This document shows, in pieces, positions 18,814 through 28,067 of a DNA stretch of 64,000 bases. The notes under the pieces were generated by a model, which worked only from the letters and a program-made list of their open reading frames with translations, did not search any database and had not been told where the DNA came from. Each line of letters starts with the position of its first letter. The stretch's first letter is position 1. This stretch comes from Candidatus Fraserbacteria bacterium (lineage in GTDB: Bacteria > Bipolaricaulota > Bipolaricaulia > RBG-16-55-9 > JAJCYT01): NCBI GenBank assembly GCA_029262795.1, contig JAJCYT010000029.1, forward strand, positions 1 through 64,000, read 5' to 3'. The position numbers and the translations under genes were made by a program.

Positions 18814-18903
18814 AGTCTATTTCTCCTTATCCCTTCAACTCGCATCCGCTGTGTCCGCACAAGCGCGGTTCGTTTGAGGCGCAAAACCTGTACCAAGTTG
18901 AGA

Positions 18904-20397
18904 TTAGGTCGGCGAAGGTGCTTCTGCCGATTCAATCCGGTTGTCCTTGTTTGAAATGCGCTTAATGACAATGGCCATCCAGACCAGGCTGACCATCGTG
19001 ACAACGAAAAAGAAGATCCAAGTTGTGGTCCACAGGCCGATAGACTCCAGCATCAGACCAAAAATAATGGGGCAGACAAAACCGCCCAGTCCGCCCACAA
19101 CGCCCACAATACCGCCAACCACGCCAACTTCATCAGGGAAATACATTGGAATATGCTTATACACCGCCGCTTTGCCAATCCCCATGGCAATACCGATGAT
19201 GAACACCAGCACCGTAAACACCCAAACATTGGCCTGGAAAAAGATGTGGGTCACGCCACGAGCCAGCAATTGCCGCTTGCTCACCTGGTCTCCAACCACA
19301 ACGAGAGGCTCGTGCCAGGAACTCACACGAGGGAGAAGGATTGCGTCAGCATCATCATTGGCAGACTGGCTTTGCGGGATGGGCTTCAGGGAATAAACGT
19401 CCTCACCCACCTGGATTTCGTTGTCTGAAACCGCCACCACCACGCCGCTTTTCCTGGCCATGACACCGCTGCCGGTGGACTCAATGTCCATTTTGGGGAA
19501 GAACAATAAAAAACAGCAAACCGCTGTCACGCCAAGCACCCAATACATGACACTGCGCGCGCCAAATTTGTCCGACAACACGCCGCCCAACGCCCGGATC
19601 ACGCCGGAAGGCAGGGAAAAAATAGAGGTCAGCAAGCCCGCCATCACAATGGACATGGCATAGACGTTGACGTAATAAGGAACCAGCCACTGTGCCAGGG
19701 CCACAAACCCACCGAACACCAAGAAATAGTAAAGGCCAAAGCGCCACACGCGCATGTCCTTCAGGGGGGTCAACATCTGGAGGACGGTCCGCTGACCTGA
19801 TGAGGCAGGCTTACGATTGCTGGTAAAAAGGTAAAAAATGATGGCCATCGCGACCAGCACCACCGCGTATAAAGTGGGCAATTGTCGCCACTGGTCCAGG
19901 TTGGCCCCATTGTTGGTCAACCAGTTCAACAAGGTGGGCGCTCCCATAGCAGTTAAGGCTGCGCCCGCATTGCCTGCCCCAAAGATCCCCAAAGCGGTTC
20001 CCTGGCGCTCTTTGGAAAACCAGACCGAACTAAAGGCAATCCCCACCGCAAACGAGGCACCCGTCATGCCAAAACCCAGACTGTAAATCAAGAACTCGGT
20101 GTAAGAATTTGCCTGCCCCAGCAGGAACATGGGAATGGCGCTGATAAGCATGAGAATCGTATACACAGGCCGTCCACCAAAGCGATCGGTCAGCATACCC
20201 AGCGGCAGCCGCATCAATGAACCAGTCAATACCGGAATGCCGATCAGCATGCCCATTTGCGCTACGCTCCAATCGAACACCCCGTTGTCGACCAAAAAGG
20301 TCACCAGTACCCCGTTGAGCATCCAACAGGCAAAACAGACAGTGAACGCCACTGTGTTTAAAGTAAGAACAGTATAGGCTTTTTTCCCTTCGCTCAT
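18904..20397 (-). CDS. narK: Nitrate/nitrite MFS transporter with soluble insertion
   Basis: 497 residues, NNP family. The substrate-path motifs are GMTGASFAVGIAFSSVWF in helix 5 and VVGGIVGVVGGLGGF in helix 11. Helix 2 carries the RLPLGMLTDRFGGR loop typical of the superfamily. Between helices about 8 and 9 lies a roughly 90-residue hydrophilic insertion. It has two short beta modules: SGVVVAVSDNEIQVGEDVY and WHEPLVVVGDQVSKRQLLA. The second looks like a biotinyl/lipoyl-type hairpin, with GDQV as in the G-D-x-V turn. The insertion is followed by RGVTHIFFQANVW, which re-enters the membrane. It may be a regulatory or gating domain. The gene starts 21 bp after narI and shares the operon. Confidence 0.92.
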   Translation of the reverse strand: MSEGKKAYTVLTLNTVAFTVCFACWMLNGVLVTFLVDNGVFDWSVAQMGMLIGIPVLTGSLMRLPLGMLTDRFGGRPVYTILMLISAIPMFLLGQANSYTEFLIYSLGFGMTGASFAVGIAFSSVWFSKERQGTALGIFGAGNAGAALTAMGAPTLLNWLTNNGANLDQWRQLPTLYAVVLVAMAIIFYLFTSNRKPASSGQRTVLQMLTPLKDMRVWRFGLYYFLVFGGFVALAQWLVPYYVNVYAMSIVMAGLLTSIFSLPSGVIRALGGVLSDKFGARSVMYWVLGVTAVCCFLLFFPKMDIESTGSGVMARKSGVVVAVSDNEIQVGEDVYSLKPIPQSQSANDDADAILLPRVSSWHEPLVVVGDQVSKRQLLARGVTHIFFQANVWVFTVLVFIIGIAMGIGKAAVYKHIPMYFPDEVGVVGGIVGVVGGLGGFVCPIIFGLMLESIGLWTTTWIFFFVVTMVSLVWMAIVIKRISNKDNRIESAEAPSPT

Positions 20398-20418
20398 GTC
20401 AATGACACCTCCCTCGAA

Positions 20419-21102
20419 CTAGTTGCGGCGTGAGTCTCGCCGGTTCCAGATCACAACTTGATAAGGTCGCCATAGGTACGACAAAGGGAGTGACAACAAA
20501 TGCACCAGCCGTGTGAACGGCAACAAGGCCACGAGTGAAAAAGCGCCGAAGATGTGAAGCTTTACCATAAAAGGGAGACTGCTGACCAGGGAAACATCTG
20601 GACTGAATCTGATCAGAGACCACATATAGGGCACGGCAAAACCCGCGTACCAAGAAGACCCCCAGCGGAAAAAGATGGTGGTCCACAACCCGGCGACCAC
20701 TTGGACCAGCAGCACCAATAACAACACAATATCCATGATGGATGTCACCTTGCGGATACGAGGATTGGTGGCCCGCCGGTAAATCAACATGACCAGCCCC
20801 AACAGCGCCAGCAGGCCAAAGGCCAGCGCTGATACCTCCAGCACGTACAGCCGCCAGGGCACCCCATTCCAGGCCAAAATGGTTCGAGGGATCAAGAAAC
20901 TGATCAGATGGCCGCCCAAAACGACCAAGATACCGTAATGCCAAGGCACGGAGCCCCAGAACAATTTCTTGCTTTCCAGAAATTGCGATGATAGGCTCGA
21001 ATAGGAGAACCGATCGCTGAAGTAGCGCCAGATGGTTACCACAATGACCAGGACAACGGCCAAGTAAGGAAACACCCCAAAAAGCATTTGATCGAGTGTC
21101 AT
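20419..21102 (-). CDS. narI: Respiratory nitrate reductase gamma subunit (cytochrome b)
   Basis: 227 residues with five membrane helices. It is the di-heme b subunit that takes electrons from quinol and passes them to NarH. The axial His pairs are visible: VPWHYGILVVLGGHL in helix 2 and KLHIFGAF with RLVHLLSLP in helix 5. Length equals the usual NarI. GGAG lies just upstream of the ATG. It is separated from narJ by 61 bp and followed at 21 bp by the first transporter, in the order G-H-J-I common to membrane-bound nitrate reductases. Confidence 0.95.
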   Translation of the reverse strand: MTLDQMLFGVFPYLAVVLVIVVTIWRYFSDRFSYSSLSSQFLESKKLFWGSVPWHYGILVVLGGHLISFLIPRTILAWNGVPWRLYVLEVSALAFGLLALLGLVMLIYRRATNPRIRKVTSIMDIVLLLVLLVQVVAGLWTTIFFRWGSSWYAGFAVPYMWSLIRFSPDVSLVSSLPFMVKLHIFGAFSLVALLPFTRLVHLLSLPLSYLWRPYQVVIWNRRDSRRN

Positions 21103-21163
21103 AATAGTCTCTCCTTCAAGTTAAAACTTCGCGTCCCTTTTCAGCGGGGCGCCCAGCCAACCC

Positions 21164-21721
21164 CTAAGACGAAGCAGACACACAGTGCGTTTGCTCAAGC
21201 ACACTGAGCGCCGCCCGCAATACCTGTGCGTAAGGGTTGGGATTTTCATTGTCGTGCTTGAAGTTGGCATTCATCCGTTGCAACACGGGCAACAGACAGT
21301 CTTCCACCAGCTCCTGAACCAGCACTTCCTCAGGGTCGAGTGTGCTCACGAACCTGAGGATCACGGCCAGATGGTCGGCCAGTTCGTCCCCCGCCGAGAA
21401 ACCACGCTCTTTGTAGCGCTCCTGAAGCCCGACCAGAAACTTGCCCCGTTTGAAGCTTTCGCCAAACATCAAGTAACCGACAAAAATGTAACAGGCCGGA
21501 TTGAGGTCAAACGTGGCCGTATAAATTTCTTCCAGTTGACCTTGCGGCGTGCGTTCGGCAAACGCCAAAAACAAGGCCAACTGCGCGGCCTCATCCGCAT
21601 ACTCTGGGGTGAGCGCATTGACGCACTCGCGCGCCTGATCCACCAGATCCAGGTCCGGTCCAGGATAATCCAGCAAGTTGGCAAAATGCTGATAGAGTTT
21701 CTGTTGGCTTTGTTCACTCAT
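21164..21721 (-). CDS. narJ: Nitrate reductase assembly chaperone
   Basis: 185 residues, TorD/NarJ-type all-helical redox enzyme maturation protein. The ATG shares one base with the narH stop (TGATG), so translation is coupled; an in-frame GTG one codon earlier also exists. Typical features are LYQHFANLLDYPGPDL at the start and the central DLNPACYIFVGYLMFGESFKRG segment. That segment holds the family's conserved G-Y-x-L-F-G-E-x-x-x-R-G motif. NarJ binds the NarG apo-subunit and allows molybdenum cofactor insertion in the cytoplasm. Confidence 0.93.
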   Translation of the reverse strand: MSEQSQQKLYQHFANLLDYPGPDLDLVDQARECVNALTPEYADEAAQLALFLAFAERTPQGQLEEIYTATFDLNPACYIFVGYLMFGESFKRGKFLVGLQERYKERGFSAGDELADHLAVILRFVSTLDPEEVLVQELVEDCLLPVLQRMNANFKHDNENPNPYAQVLRAALSVLEQTHCVSASS

Positions 21722-23232
21722 CACAGACCTCGCTTCGGTTTATTGGCAAAGCCCACACCGGTTTCAGCTTTAAAGGTGTAAGGATCGCCCATCAATTCAG
21801 TGGCATATTCGCGATGCATAGGCGGGATGACGAAACGCTCTTCAAACGTTGGCAGGGAGGTGAGTCGATAGATTTCCTCACACATCTCAACGGTCAGGCC
21901 GGTGGCTTTAAGCATGCCGTCCACATCGTCCTGGTTAAGATCGCCAACCTGTTCAACCCGTTTGTGCATGCGCACGGCCAAAAGTTTTTCATACGTCTTA
22001 CGTACATGTTCTTCGTTGCCTGCCGTGAACAGGCGAGCCATATATTTCATCGGCACACGGGCTTTGTCCAGCGAGCCAAAATAGTCCTTTTCATCAATCG
22101 TGTACGTGCCATTTTCAAGTCGGCCCAACACGGGCAACAAGGGTGGAATGTAGAACAACATGGGCAAGGTGCGAAATTCTGGATGCAACGGCAATGCCAA
22201 TTCCCACTCCTTGACAAATCGGTAGACGGGCGATTTCTGGGCGGCATCAATCACTGAATCGTGCATGCCCCCCCGCTTGGCCTGAGCAATGACATCGGGA
22301 TCAGAGGGGTCCAGAATCATCTCTCGTTGCAGATCCACCAATTCGTCTTCAGGTGCCGAGGCAGTGGATTCGATTAAGTCGGCATCGTAGAGTACCACTC
22401 CCAAGTAGCGGATGCGCCCCACGCAGGAATGGAAGCAGGCGGGTGCCTGGCCGGTTTCCAGCCTCGGAAAGCACAGAATACACTTTTCGGACTTGCCCGA
22501 TTTCCAGTTGTAATACACTTTCTTATAGGGGCAGGCCGCCACACAGTGGCGCCAGCCACGGCACACGTTCTGGTTGACCAGCACAATGCCATCCTCGCCC
22601 CGTTTGTGGAGTGCGCCCGAAGGGCAGGCGGCCACACAACCAGGATTCAGACAATGGTTACAGATCCGTGGTAGGTAAAAGAAGACCATGCGCTCCATCT
22701 CAAAGAAAGCCTTTTTCTCGGCCATGGTCAGATCGGCAAAATCGGGATCATTGGCAGCATAGACCGTCGAGCCACCCATGTCATCATCCCAGTTCGGGCC
22801 CGCCTCGATGTCCATGGGCTCGCCGGTGATCAACGAAATGGGCCGGGCGGTGGGCTGGTCGTCGCCGGCAGGCGAGTCAAACAGGTCGTTGTACTTATAG
22901 GTCCAGGGTTCGTAATAGTCATCAATGGTTGGCAGGTTGGGCTGGTGGAACAGGTTAGCAAAGCCGCGCCCTTTATCGCTAGCCCGCAACTTGATTTTAT
23001 CTTTGTCCTCTGGAGAGTCTTCGCTCTTCAGTTTCCAGCCGCCTTTGTATTTTTCTTGGTCTTCCCATTTGGTGGGATAACCGGTACCTGGTTTGGTTTC
23101 AACGTTATTCCACCACATATACTCTGTGCCTTCGCGGTCTGTCCAAATATTCTTGCAAGCGACACTACAAGTGTGGCAACCAATGCACTTGTCCAGGTGA
23201 AACATCATTGATACTTGTGCGCGTACATCCAT
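21721..23232 (-). CDS. narH: Respiratory nitrate reductase beta subunit (Fe-S)
   Basis: 503 residues. It carries electrons from NarI haems to NarG through four Fe-S clusters. Cys groups are seen at CIGCHTCSVAC (residues 16-26), CNHCLNPGCVAACP, CRGWRHCVAACP and CILC with CFHSC. In the third group Trp takes a Cys position, giving the known [3Fe-4S] cluster of NarH. The C-terminal third (FRTLPMLFYIPPLLPV onwards) is the usual NarH extension that contacts NarI. GGAG precedes the ATG. The end overlaps narJ by one base. Confidence 0.96.
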   Translation of the reverse strand: MDVRAQVSMMFHLDKCIGCHTCSVACKNIWTDREGTEYMWWNNVETKPGTGYPTKWEDQEKYKGGWKLKSEDSPEDKDKIKLRASDKGRGFANLFHQPNLPTIDDYYEPWTYKYNDLFDSPAGDDQPTARPISLITGEPMDIEAGPNWDDDMGGSTVYAANDPDFADLTMAEKKAFFEMERMVFFYLPRICNHCLNPGCVAACPSGALHKRGEDGIVLVNQNVCRGWRHCVAACPYKKVYYNWKSGKSEKCILCFPRLETGQAPACFHSCVGRIRYLGVVLYDADLIESTASAPEDELVDLQREMILDPSDPDVIAQAKRGGMHDSVIDAAQKSPVYRFVKEWELALPLHPEFRTLPMLFYIPPLLPVLGRLENGTYTIDEKDYFGSLDKARVPMKYMARLFTAGNEEHVRKTYEKLLAVRMHKRVEQVGDLNQDDVDGMLKATGLTVEMCEEIYRLTSLPTFEERFVIPPMHREYATELMGDPYTFKAETGVGFANKPKRGL

Positions 23233-23257
23233 TGCTATGGCTCCTTTTCAATTCTTG

Positions 23258-26200
23258 CTAAAATTGAGGCTTGCCTTTCAGCTTGCGAACCAGCACATGC
23301 GTATCACGGTTCACGCCCGTGGGCCCCCAGTAGTTGAAACCGAAGGTAAACTGCCCGTAGCCGCCCATCATCAATACCGGCTTGAGCCGTGTACGGGTCA
23401 AGCTGTTGTGTCCGCCAGCGCGCCGATTGCCACGCAAGGGTGATTTAGGGACCGAGATCGTACGCTCCGGAGAGTGGTAGAAAATGCACACCCCGCGCGG
23501 TATTCGCGCGCTGACCACGGCTCGCGTCACGACTACGCCATGGTCGTTGTAGGCTTCCACCCAATCGTTGTCCGCGATCTCAATTTCCTCCGCATCTTGG
23601 TCGTTGATCCAGAAAGGCTCGATCCCGCGTGAGAGCGTCAGCATGCGCAGGTTGTCGTAATAGGTGGAGTGGATGTGCCACTTGCCGTGCGGCGTTAAAT
23701 AGTTGAGCATGATGCTTTTGCCTTGCTCCTGAGTCTTCACCAGATCGCCATACAGCAGCGGACTGACCTTGGGTTTGTACGTTGGCAAGTGTTCGCCAAA
23801 GCCGATATAGCCTTCGTGGTCCAGGTAAAATTGCTGCCGTCCCGTCAGGGTGCGCCAAGGCACCAGGCGTTCGATGCTGACACAGAAAGGCGAATAAGCC
23901 CTGCCATTATTGATCAACCCTGACCAGCAGGGGCTGGTGAGCAGGCGGCGTGGCTGTTGCTGGATGTCTTCAAAGGTCATGTTGACACTGCGGCTCTCTT
24001 CGGCTAAATCAGCCAAGGGCAGCCCCACCGTCTTTTCGTGCGATTGGTAAGCGCGATAAGCGGCTTCCCCATTGGTTTCAGGAGCCAGGCGCAAGATGAC
24101 GTTGATGGCATGTTTCACCTCATCCAATGATGGATATTTGGACCCGTTCCACTCAACGATGGGGTGAGTTTCCAGCATTTCGTCATACATTTCCTCAATT
24201 TGCCAGTGCACGCCGTGAGCGCCAATGCCCCCTGTTCTGGCCTGTGGACCAAACGAAATAAAGCGGTTGTAAAGATTCACATAGTCCCGTTCCACCACCT
24301 GCATGGAAGGCATTGTTTTGCCGGGGATGGGCTCGCACTCGCCTTTGGCCCAATCTTTGACTTCCGGCTGGGAGATTTCGGCGGGCGTGTCGTGTTTCAA
24401 CGGCGCACACACCAGATCTTTGACTGGTTCTGGCAGATGCTTTTCAGCCAGTTGACTCAAGCCTTTGGCAAACGATCTGAAAATATTCCAATCGCTGCGC
24501 GACTCCCAGTTTGGCGGTACAGCTTCCGACAACGGGTGAATATAGGAATGCAAGTCGGTGGAATTGAGATCGTCTTTTTCGTACCAGTGTGCGGTGGGCA
24601 GCACGATGTCCGAATAAAGGGCCGAGGTGTCCATGCGGAAATTGATGTCCACCACCAGATCAAGCTTGCCGGTGGGTGCCGGATCGCGCCAGACCACTTC
24701 CTCAAGCATGTCCTTGCTGATCTCTTCATCGGCCACAGCGTTGCTGTGGGTACCCAGGTAGTGGTGCAGGAAGTATTCATGCCCCTTGGCGCTGGACATC
24801 AAGGCGTTGCCACGCCAGATGTACCACACCCGTGGCCAGTTTTCCGGCGCATCAGGGTCTTCGGCGGCAAAGCGCAATTCGCGATCCTTGAGCTGTTTGA
24901 CCACATAATCAACCACTTCTTGATCGGTCTTCGCTCCCGCCTGTTGCGCCTCTTTGACAATTTCTATGCTGTTTTTCTCAAATTGAGGATAAAAAGGCAG
25001 CCAGCCCATGCGTACGGCACGTGCATTTGCATCGACGGTGTGGCCGCCGGTCCATTTGTTGTCGCCGGACACTGAGCTGTATTTTGAAAACGAGCCTTCG
25101 TAACGCCACTGATCGCAGTGAACGTAGTGCCAGGTGGGCGCGTTTTGCACGCGTGGCGGGCCTCCCCAATCGCCACCCATGGCAATGTTGCCCCAAATTG
25201 AAACCGGCGCCAGCTTTTCCTGACCCACGTAATGGGCCAAACCTCCGCCATTCTTCCCAATGCAGGTACACAGCATCAGGGCCGTAATGGCGGAACGATA
25301 CATCAAATTGTTGTGGTACCAGTGATTGATACCCGCACCAATGATGACCGTACATTTGCCATCGGTCTTTTCTGCGGTGTCGGCAAATTGACGCGCGAAA
25401 TTGATCACGGTTTCACGGTCAATCCCACTGAACTTCTCCTGCCAGGCCGGGGTAAAAGTCTGATCAGGATCGTCATAGTCTGTCGGATAATCGCCTTCCA
25501 GGCCCCGATTGACGCCAAACTGAGCCATGAGCAGATCAAATACCGTGGTTACCAGCACGGGGCCTTCAGCGGTTTCAATGCGCTTGGCAGGCACCCCACG
25601 CCGCGCCACCGCGTTCTCGTTTGAAAAATCCTCAAAGCCAACCTGAACAATCTCGTCATGACCATCAAAAAAGGTCAGCACAGGGTCGATCTGAGAACCG
25701 TCCACTCCATCTTTCAGTTCTAGGTTCCACTCACCTTTTTTCTCCTGCCAACGATGGCCCGCTGAACCTTTGGGCATCTTGGGCCCTTGGGTGGTGGCAT
25801 CGTACATCAGGAATTTCCATTCCCCATTTTCCTCGTTTTGGTAACGGTCAATGGTGTTTGCCCGCAACAGTCGCCCGGCCTCATAGCCAGACTCACTTTG
25901 GTTCAAACGCACCAGCATAGGGGAATCGCTATATTGCTTCAGATACTCATTAAACGCTGGAATCTGGCGCTTGACGTAGTATTCAGTCAAAATTACATGG
26001 TTGGTCGCCATCCAGAAGGCCCCATCCTGTCCAGCATTGATGGGCACCCACCAGTCCGAGAACTTGGCCACCTGACTAAAGTCAGGAGAAAAGACCACAA
26101 ACTTGGAGCCGTTGTGGCGCGCTTCTGAAATGAAATGCACATCAGGGGTGCGAGTCATGTTCAGGTTTGACCCCATCGAGATGATGAACTTGGAGTTATA

Positions 26201-26881
26201 CCAGTCCGCGCTTTCCTGGACGTCGGTTTGCTCGCCCCAGATTTCTGGCGAAGCGGGTGGAAGATCGCAATACCAATCGTAAAAGCTCAGATTGACGCCC
26301 CCCGTTAATTGCAAGAAACGTGAGCCTCCGGCATAGCTGAGTTGGGACATGGCCGGAATGGGTGAAAAGCCGATGATGCGGTCGGGGCCATGCTGCTTGA
26401 TCGTGTGCACGTTGGCAGCCGAAATCAGTTCCAGCACGTCATCCCAGTTCGCGCGGCGGAAGCCGCCTTTGCCACGGGCCTGTTGAAAACTGGCGCGCGC
26501 TTCCGGATTGTCCATGATGGATTTCCAGGCGTCCACCGGATCATCGTGGTTGCGCCGTGCTTCGCGCCACAAGTCCATCAGCTTGCCCCGCATGTAGGGA
26601 TACCTCACCCGCATGGGGCTATAAATGTACCACGAAGCCGAAATCCCCCGCTGGCATCCGCGCGGCTCATAGGGTGGCAGTGATTTTTCCAGCTTAGGGT
26701 AATCGGTTTGCTGCATTTCCCAGGTGATCACACCATCTTTCACGTAGACCCCCCAAGAACACCCGCCAGTGCAGTTCACTCCGTGGGTGCTGCGCACCAG
26801 CTTGTCGTGCTGCCAGCGGTTGCGGTAAAACTCTTCCCATTGGCGAGTTTGTGGGTCAATAATATCCTTGATCCAACTCAT
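23258..26881 (-). CDS. narG: Respiratory nitrate reductase alpha subunit (Mo-bisMGD)
   Basis: 1207 residues, the normal NarG length. The N-terminal FS0 cluster ligands are H33, C37, C41 and C76 ([19 protein letters not shown]), with the His-for-Cys pattern of NarG. The molybdenum ligand is Asp206 in [36 protein letters not shown] and the C-terminal cofactor-binding region ([21 protein letters not shown]) are also typical. There is no twin-arginine signal, so by sequence the site faces the cytoplasm, as in classical NarGHI. Its ATG overlaps the upstream cytochrome stop by four bases (ATGA). It reduces nitrate to nitrite with quinol electrons. Confidence 0.97.
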   Translation of the reverse strand: MSWIKDIIDPQTRQWEEFYRNRWQHDKLVRSTHGVNCTGGCSWGVYVKDGVITWEMQQTDYPKLEKSLPPYEPRGCQRGISASWYIYSPMRVRYPYMRGKLMDLWREARRNHDDPVDAWKSIMDNPEARASFQQARGKGGFRRANWDDVLELISAANVHTIKQHGPDRIIGFSPIPAMSQLSYAGGSRFLQLTGGVNLSFYDWYCDLPPASPEIWGEQTDVQESADWYNSKFIISMGSNLNMTRTPDVHFISEARHNGSKFVVFSPDFSQVAKFSDWWVPINAGQDGAFWMATNHVILTEYYVKRQIPAFNEYLKQYSDSPMLVRLNQSESGYEAGRLLRANTIDRYQNEENGEWKFLMYDATTQGPKMPKGSAGHRWQEKKGEWNLELKDGVDGSQIDPVLTFFDGHDEIVQVGFEDFSNENAVARRGVPAKRIETAEGPVLVTTVFDLLMAQFGVNRGLEGDYPTDYDDPDQTFTPAWQEKFSGIDRETVINFARQFADTAEKTDGKCTVIIGAGINHWYHNNLMYRSAITALMLCTCIGKNGGGLAHYVGQEKLAPVSIWGNIAMGGDWGGPPRVQNAPTWHYVHCDQWRYEGSFSKYSSVSGDNKWTGGHTVDANARAVRMGWLPFYPQFEKNSIEIVKEAQQAGAKTDQEVVDYVVKQLKDRELRFAAEDPDAPENWPRVWYIWRGNALMSSAKGHEYFLHHYLGTHSNAVADEEISKDMLEEVVWRDPAPTGKLDLVVDINFRMDTSALYSDIVLPTAHWYEKDDLNSTDLHSYIHPLSEAVPPNWESRSDWNIFRSFAKGLSQLAEKHLPEPVKDLVCAPLKHDTPAEISQPEVKDWAKGECEPIPGKTMPSMQVVERDYVNLYNRFISFGPQARTGGIGAHGVHWQIEEMYDEMLETHPIVEWNGSKYPSLDEVKHAINVILRLAPETNGEAAYRAYQSHEKTVGLPLADLAEESRSVNMTFEDIQQQPRRLLTSPCWSGLINNGRAYSPFCVSIERLVPWRTLTGRQQFYLDHEGYIGFGEHLPTYKPKVSPLLYGDLVKTQEQGKSIMLNYLTPHGKWHIHSTYYDNLRMLTLSRGIEPFWINDQDAEEIEIADNDWVEAYNDHGVVVTRAVVSARIPRGVCIFYHSPERTISVPKSPLRGNRRAGGHNSLTRTRLKPVLMMGGYGQFTFGFNYWGPTGVNRDTHVLVRKLKGKPQF

Positions 26882-27738
26882 TTCATACCTCCAAGCAGGG
26901 GCTTACGCACCCCGGCCAGTCTTTTGTTCCAAATCAAATGGCAGAGTATGGTGAGGGCAATGAAAACACCCAGCCCGATCCAGACGAAGTTCCAGTTCAC
27001 GGGTTCTGGCGCAATCTGATCCGTCAGGGCAAAGTAAGCGTACAAATGGGCGACCTCGTTATCGGTCAATGGTTTATCATTAAATATCCCTTGCATTGTG
27101 GGAAAAGGCAGACCTTTCAGCGCCGCCGTCAGTCCTGCTTGGCCGTTGAAGCGGGTATGGACTTTGGTCAGGTCAGGCCCCAGGGTTCCGCCACCCAACG
27201 CGCCATTGCCAGCGATGCTGTGACACGCCATGCAGGAAGGGCCACCATTTTGAAACGCCACCGACCCTGTAAACAGATTGCGCCCCAAAACCGTATCGCC
27301 GGAAATCGCCGTTGTCGGGTCCGTTGAGGTGTCTGGCGTCTGGGCATCCCCGCCCATATACGCAATGAGATCTACAGCCTGAGCCTCAGTGATCCCAAGG
27401 TTGGGCATGGGAATATTGTTATATTGTTGGAGTATCTCAAGGGCCAGGGAGTCTCCTTCGGCCACCATTTGATCCGGCACCATGAGCCAACGGATCAGCC
27501 AGTCCCGATCGCGTTTTTCTACAACGCCCTCAAGATCAGGTCCTACCAAGTCGCCCTGCCCTATGCTATGGCAGGCAGCGCAGCTTTGCTGAAACAACGT
27601 TTGTCCCGCTTCAATTGAAGGTGCAGGCTGGGTCATTGCGGGTACCATGATGAACAAGCCGAGTCCCAAGACCAACAGAAAGATCATCATCACCTTTCTG
27701 TCAAATACCTTGCCATGTCTTAATTGTTTCTGTTGCAT
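26878..27738 (-). CDS. narC: Membrane-anchored di-haem cytochrome c of the nitrate operon
   Basis: 286 residues. The first helix (about 16-35) anchors the protein and a second lies near the C-terminus (247-270); the part between is extracytoplasmic. Two haem c sites are CAACH (53-57) and CMACH (169-173), with likely Met ligands in NIPMPNLG and PTMQGIF. A di-haem cytochrome c directly before narG, in the order C-G-H-J-I plus two transporters, is the Thermus thermophilus arrangement. There NarC is needed for nitrate reductase assembly and electron transfer. The name here follows that synteny. The ribosome site GGGAGG lies inside the end of the preceding small gene. Confidence 0.85.
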   Translation of the reverse strand: MQQKQLRHGKVFDRKVMMIFLLVLGLGLFIMVPAMTQPAPSIEAGQTLFQQSCAACHSIGQGDLVGPDLEGVVEKRDRDWLIRWLMVPDQMVAEGDSLALEILQQYNNIPMPNLGITEAQAVDLIAYMGGDAQTPDTSTDPTTAISGDTVLGRNLFTGSVAFQNGGPSCMACHSIAGNGALGGGTLGPDLTKVHTRFNGQAGLTAALKGLPFPTMQGIFNDKPLTDNEVAHLYAYFALTDQIAPEPVNWNFVWIGLGVFIALTILCHLIWNKRLAGVRKPLLGGMK

Positions 27739-27743
27739 GTTGA

Positions 27744-27965
27744 TTAACCTCCCAGCTCCTTGCTTTCATCGGATGGTTGGTGAGCGGGGAATGAAACCCC
27801 GGTGGTGGTTTCTAAAAAGCTGATCATGCCATTGAAATCGTGAAAATACGTTTCCTGTTCGCCTTGCACACGTTGAATATGTCCCCGCCACTGTCGCTCT
27901 TCGGAACCTGGCTCCAGCCAAATGCGAGCGATAAAAACAATCCGTTCATCTTCGCAGTGGTTCAC
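27744..27965 (-). CDS. Small protein heading the nitrate operon
   Basis: 73 residues from a GTG with GAGGAG five bases upstream. The first half reads VFIARIWLEPG-x-x-x-x-x-WRGHIQRVQ, then ETYFHDFNGMISFLE. This strand-strand-helix pattern is common in small conserved proteins of Chloroflexota-type genomes, but I know no defined role. Its stop lies five bases before the cytochrome start, so it is the first gene of the operon and downstream of the SARP-like repeats. It may be a small regulator or assembly factor; this is inference from place only. Confidence 0.75.
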   Translation of the reverse strand: MNHCEDERIVFIARIWLEPGSEERQWRGHIQRVQGEQETYFHDFNGMISFLETTTGVSFPAHQPSDESKELGG

Positions 27966-27998
27966 TTTTGCTCCTCTGGCTTAATCTGGATATTAATG

Positions 27999-28031
27999 AC
28001 TATAAATGTCACTGGTGACAGGTGGGTGACA
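27999..28031 (-). promoter_or_regulatory. SARP-type direct repeats and -10 of nitrate operon
   Basis: On the minus strand TGTCACC occurs twice (28031-28025 and 28020-28014) with a 4-bp spacer, an 11-bp period. TATAGT (28004-27999) follows nine bases later. SARP/BTAD regulators are known to bind heptameric direct repeats with 11-bp period about 8 bp upstream of the -10, in place of a -35. No TTGACA-like -35 is seen. The second copy is also half of a dyad, TGTCAC-CA-GTGACA (28007-28020). The likely binder is the PAS-BTAD protein encoded just upstream. Confidence 0.6.
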
Positions 28032-28067
28032 GAGAAGAGAATCCGGAAAAATTCACACGTTTTCTTG

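Noticed and set aside
24164-25075. Long plus-strand open frame of about 300 codons inside narG
   Set aside because: Fully antisense to a strongly conserved gene and without a family pattern; it results from codon bias.
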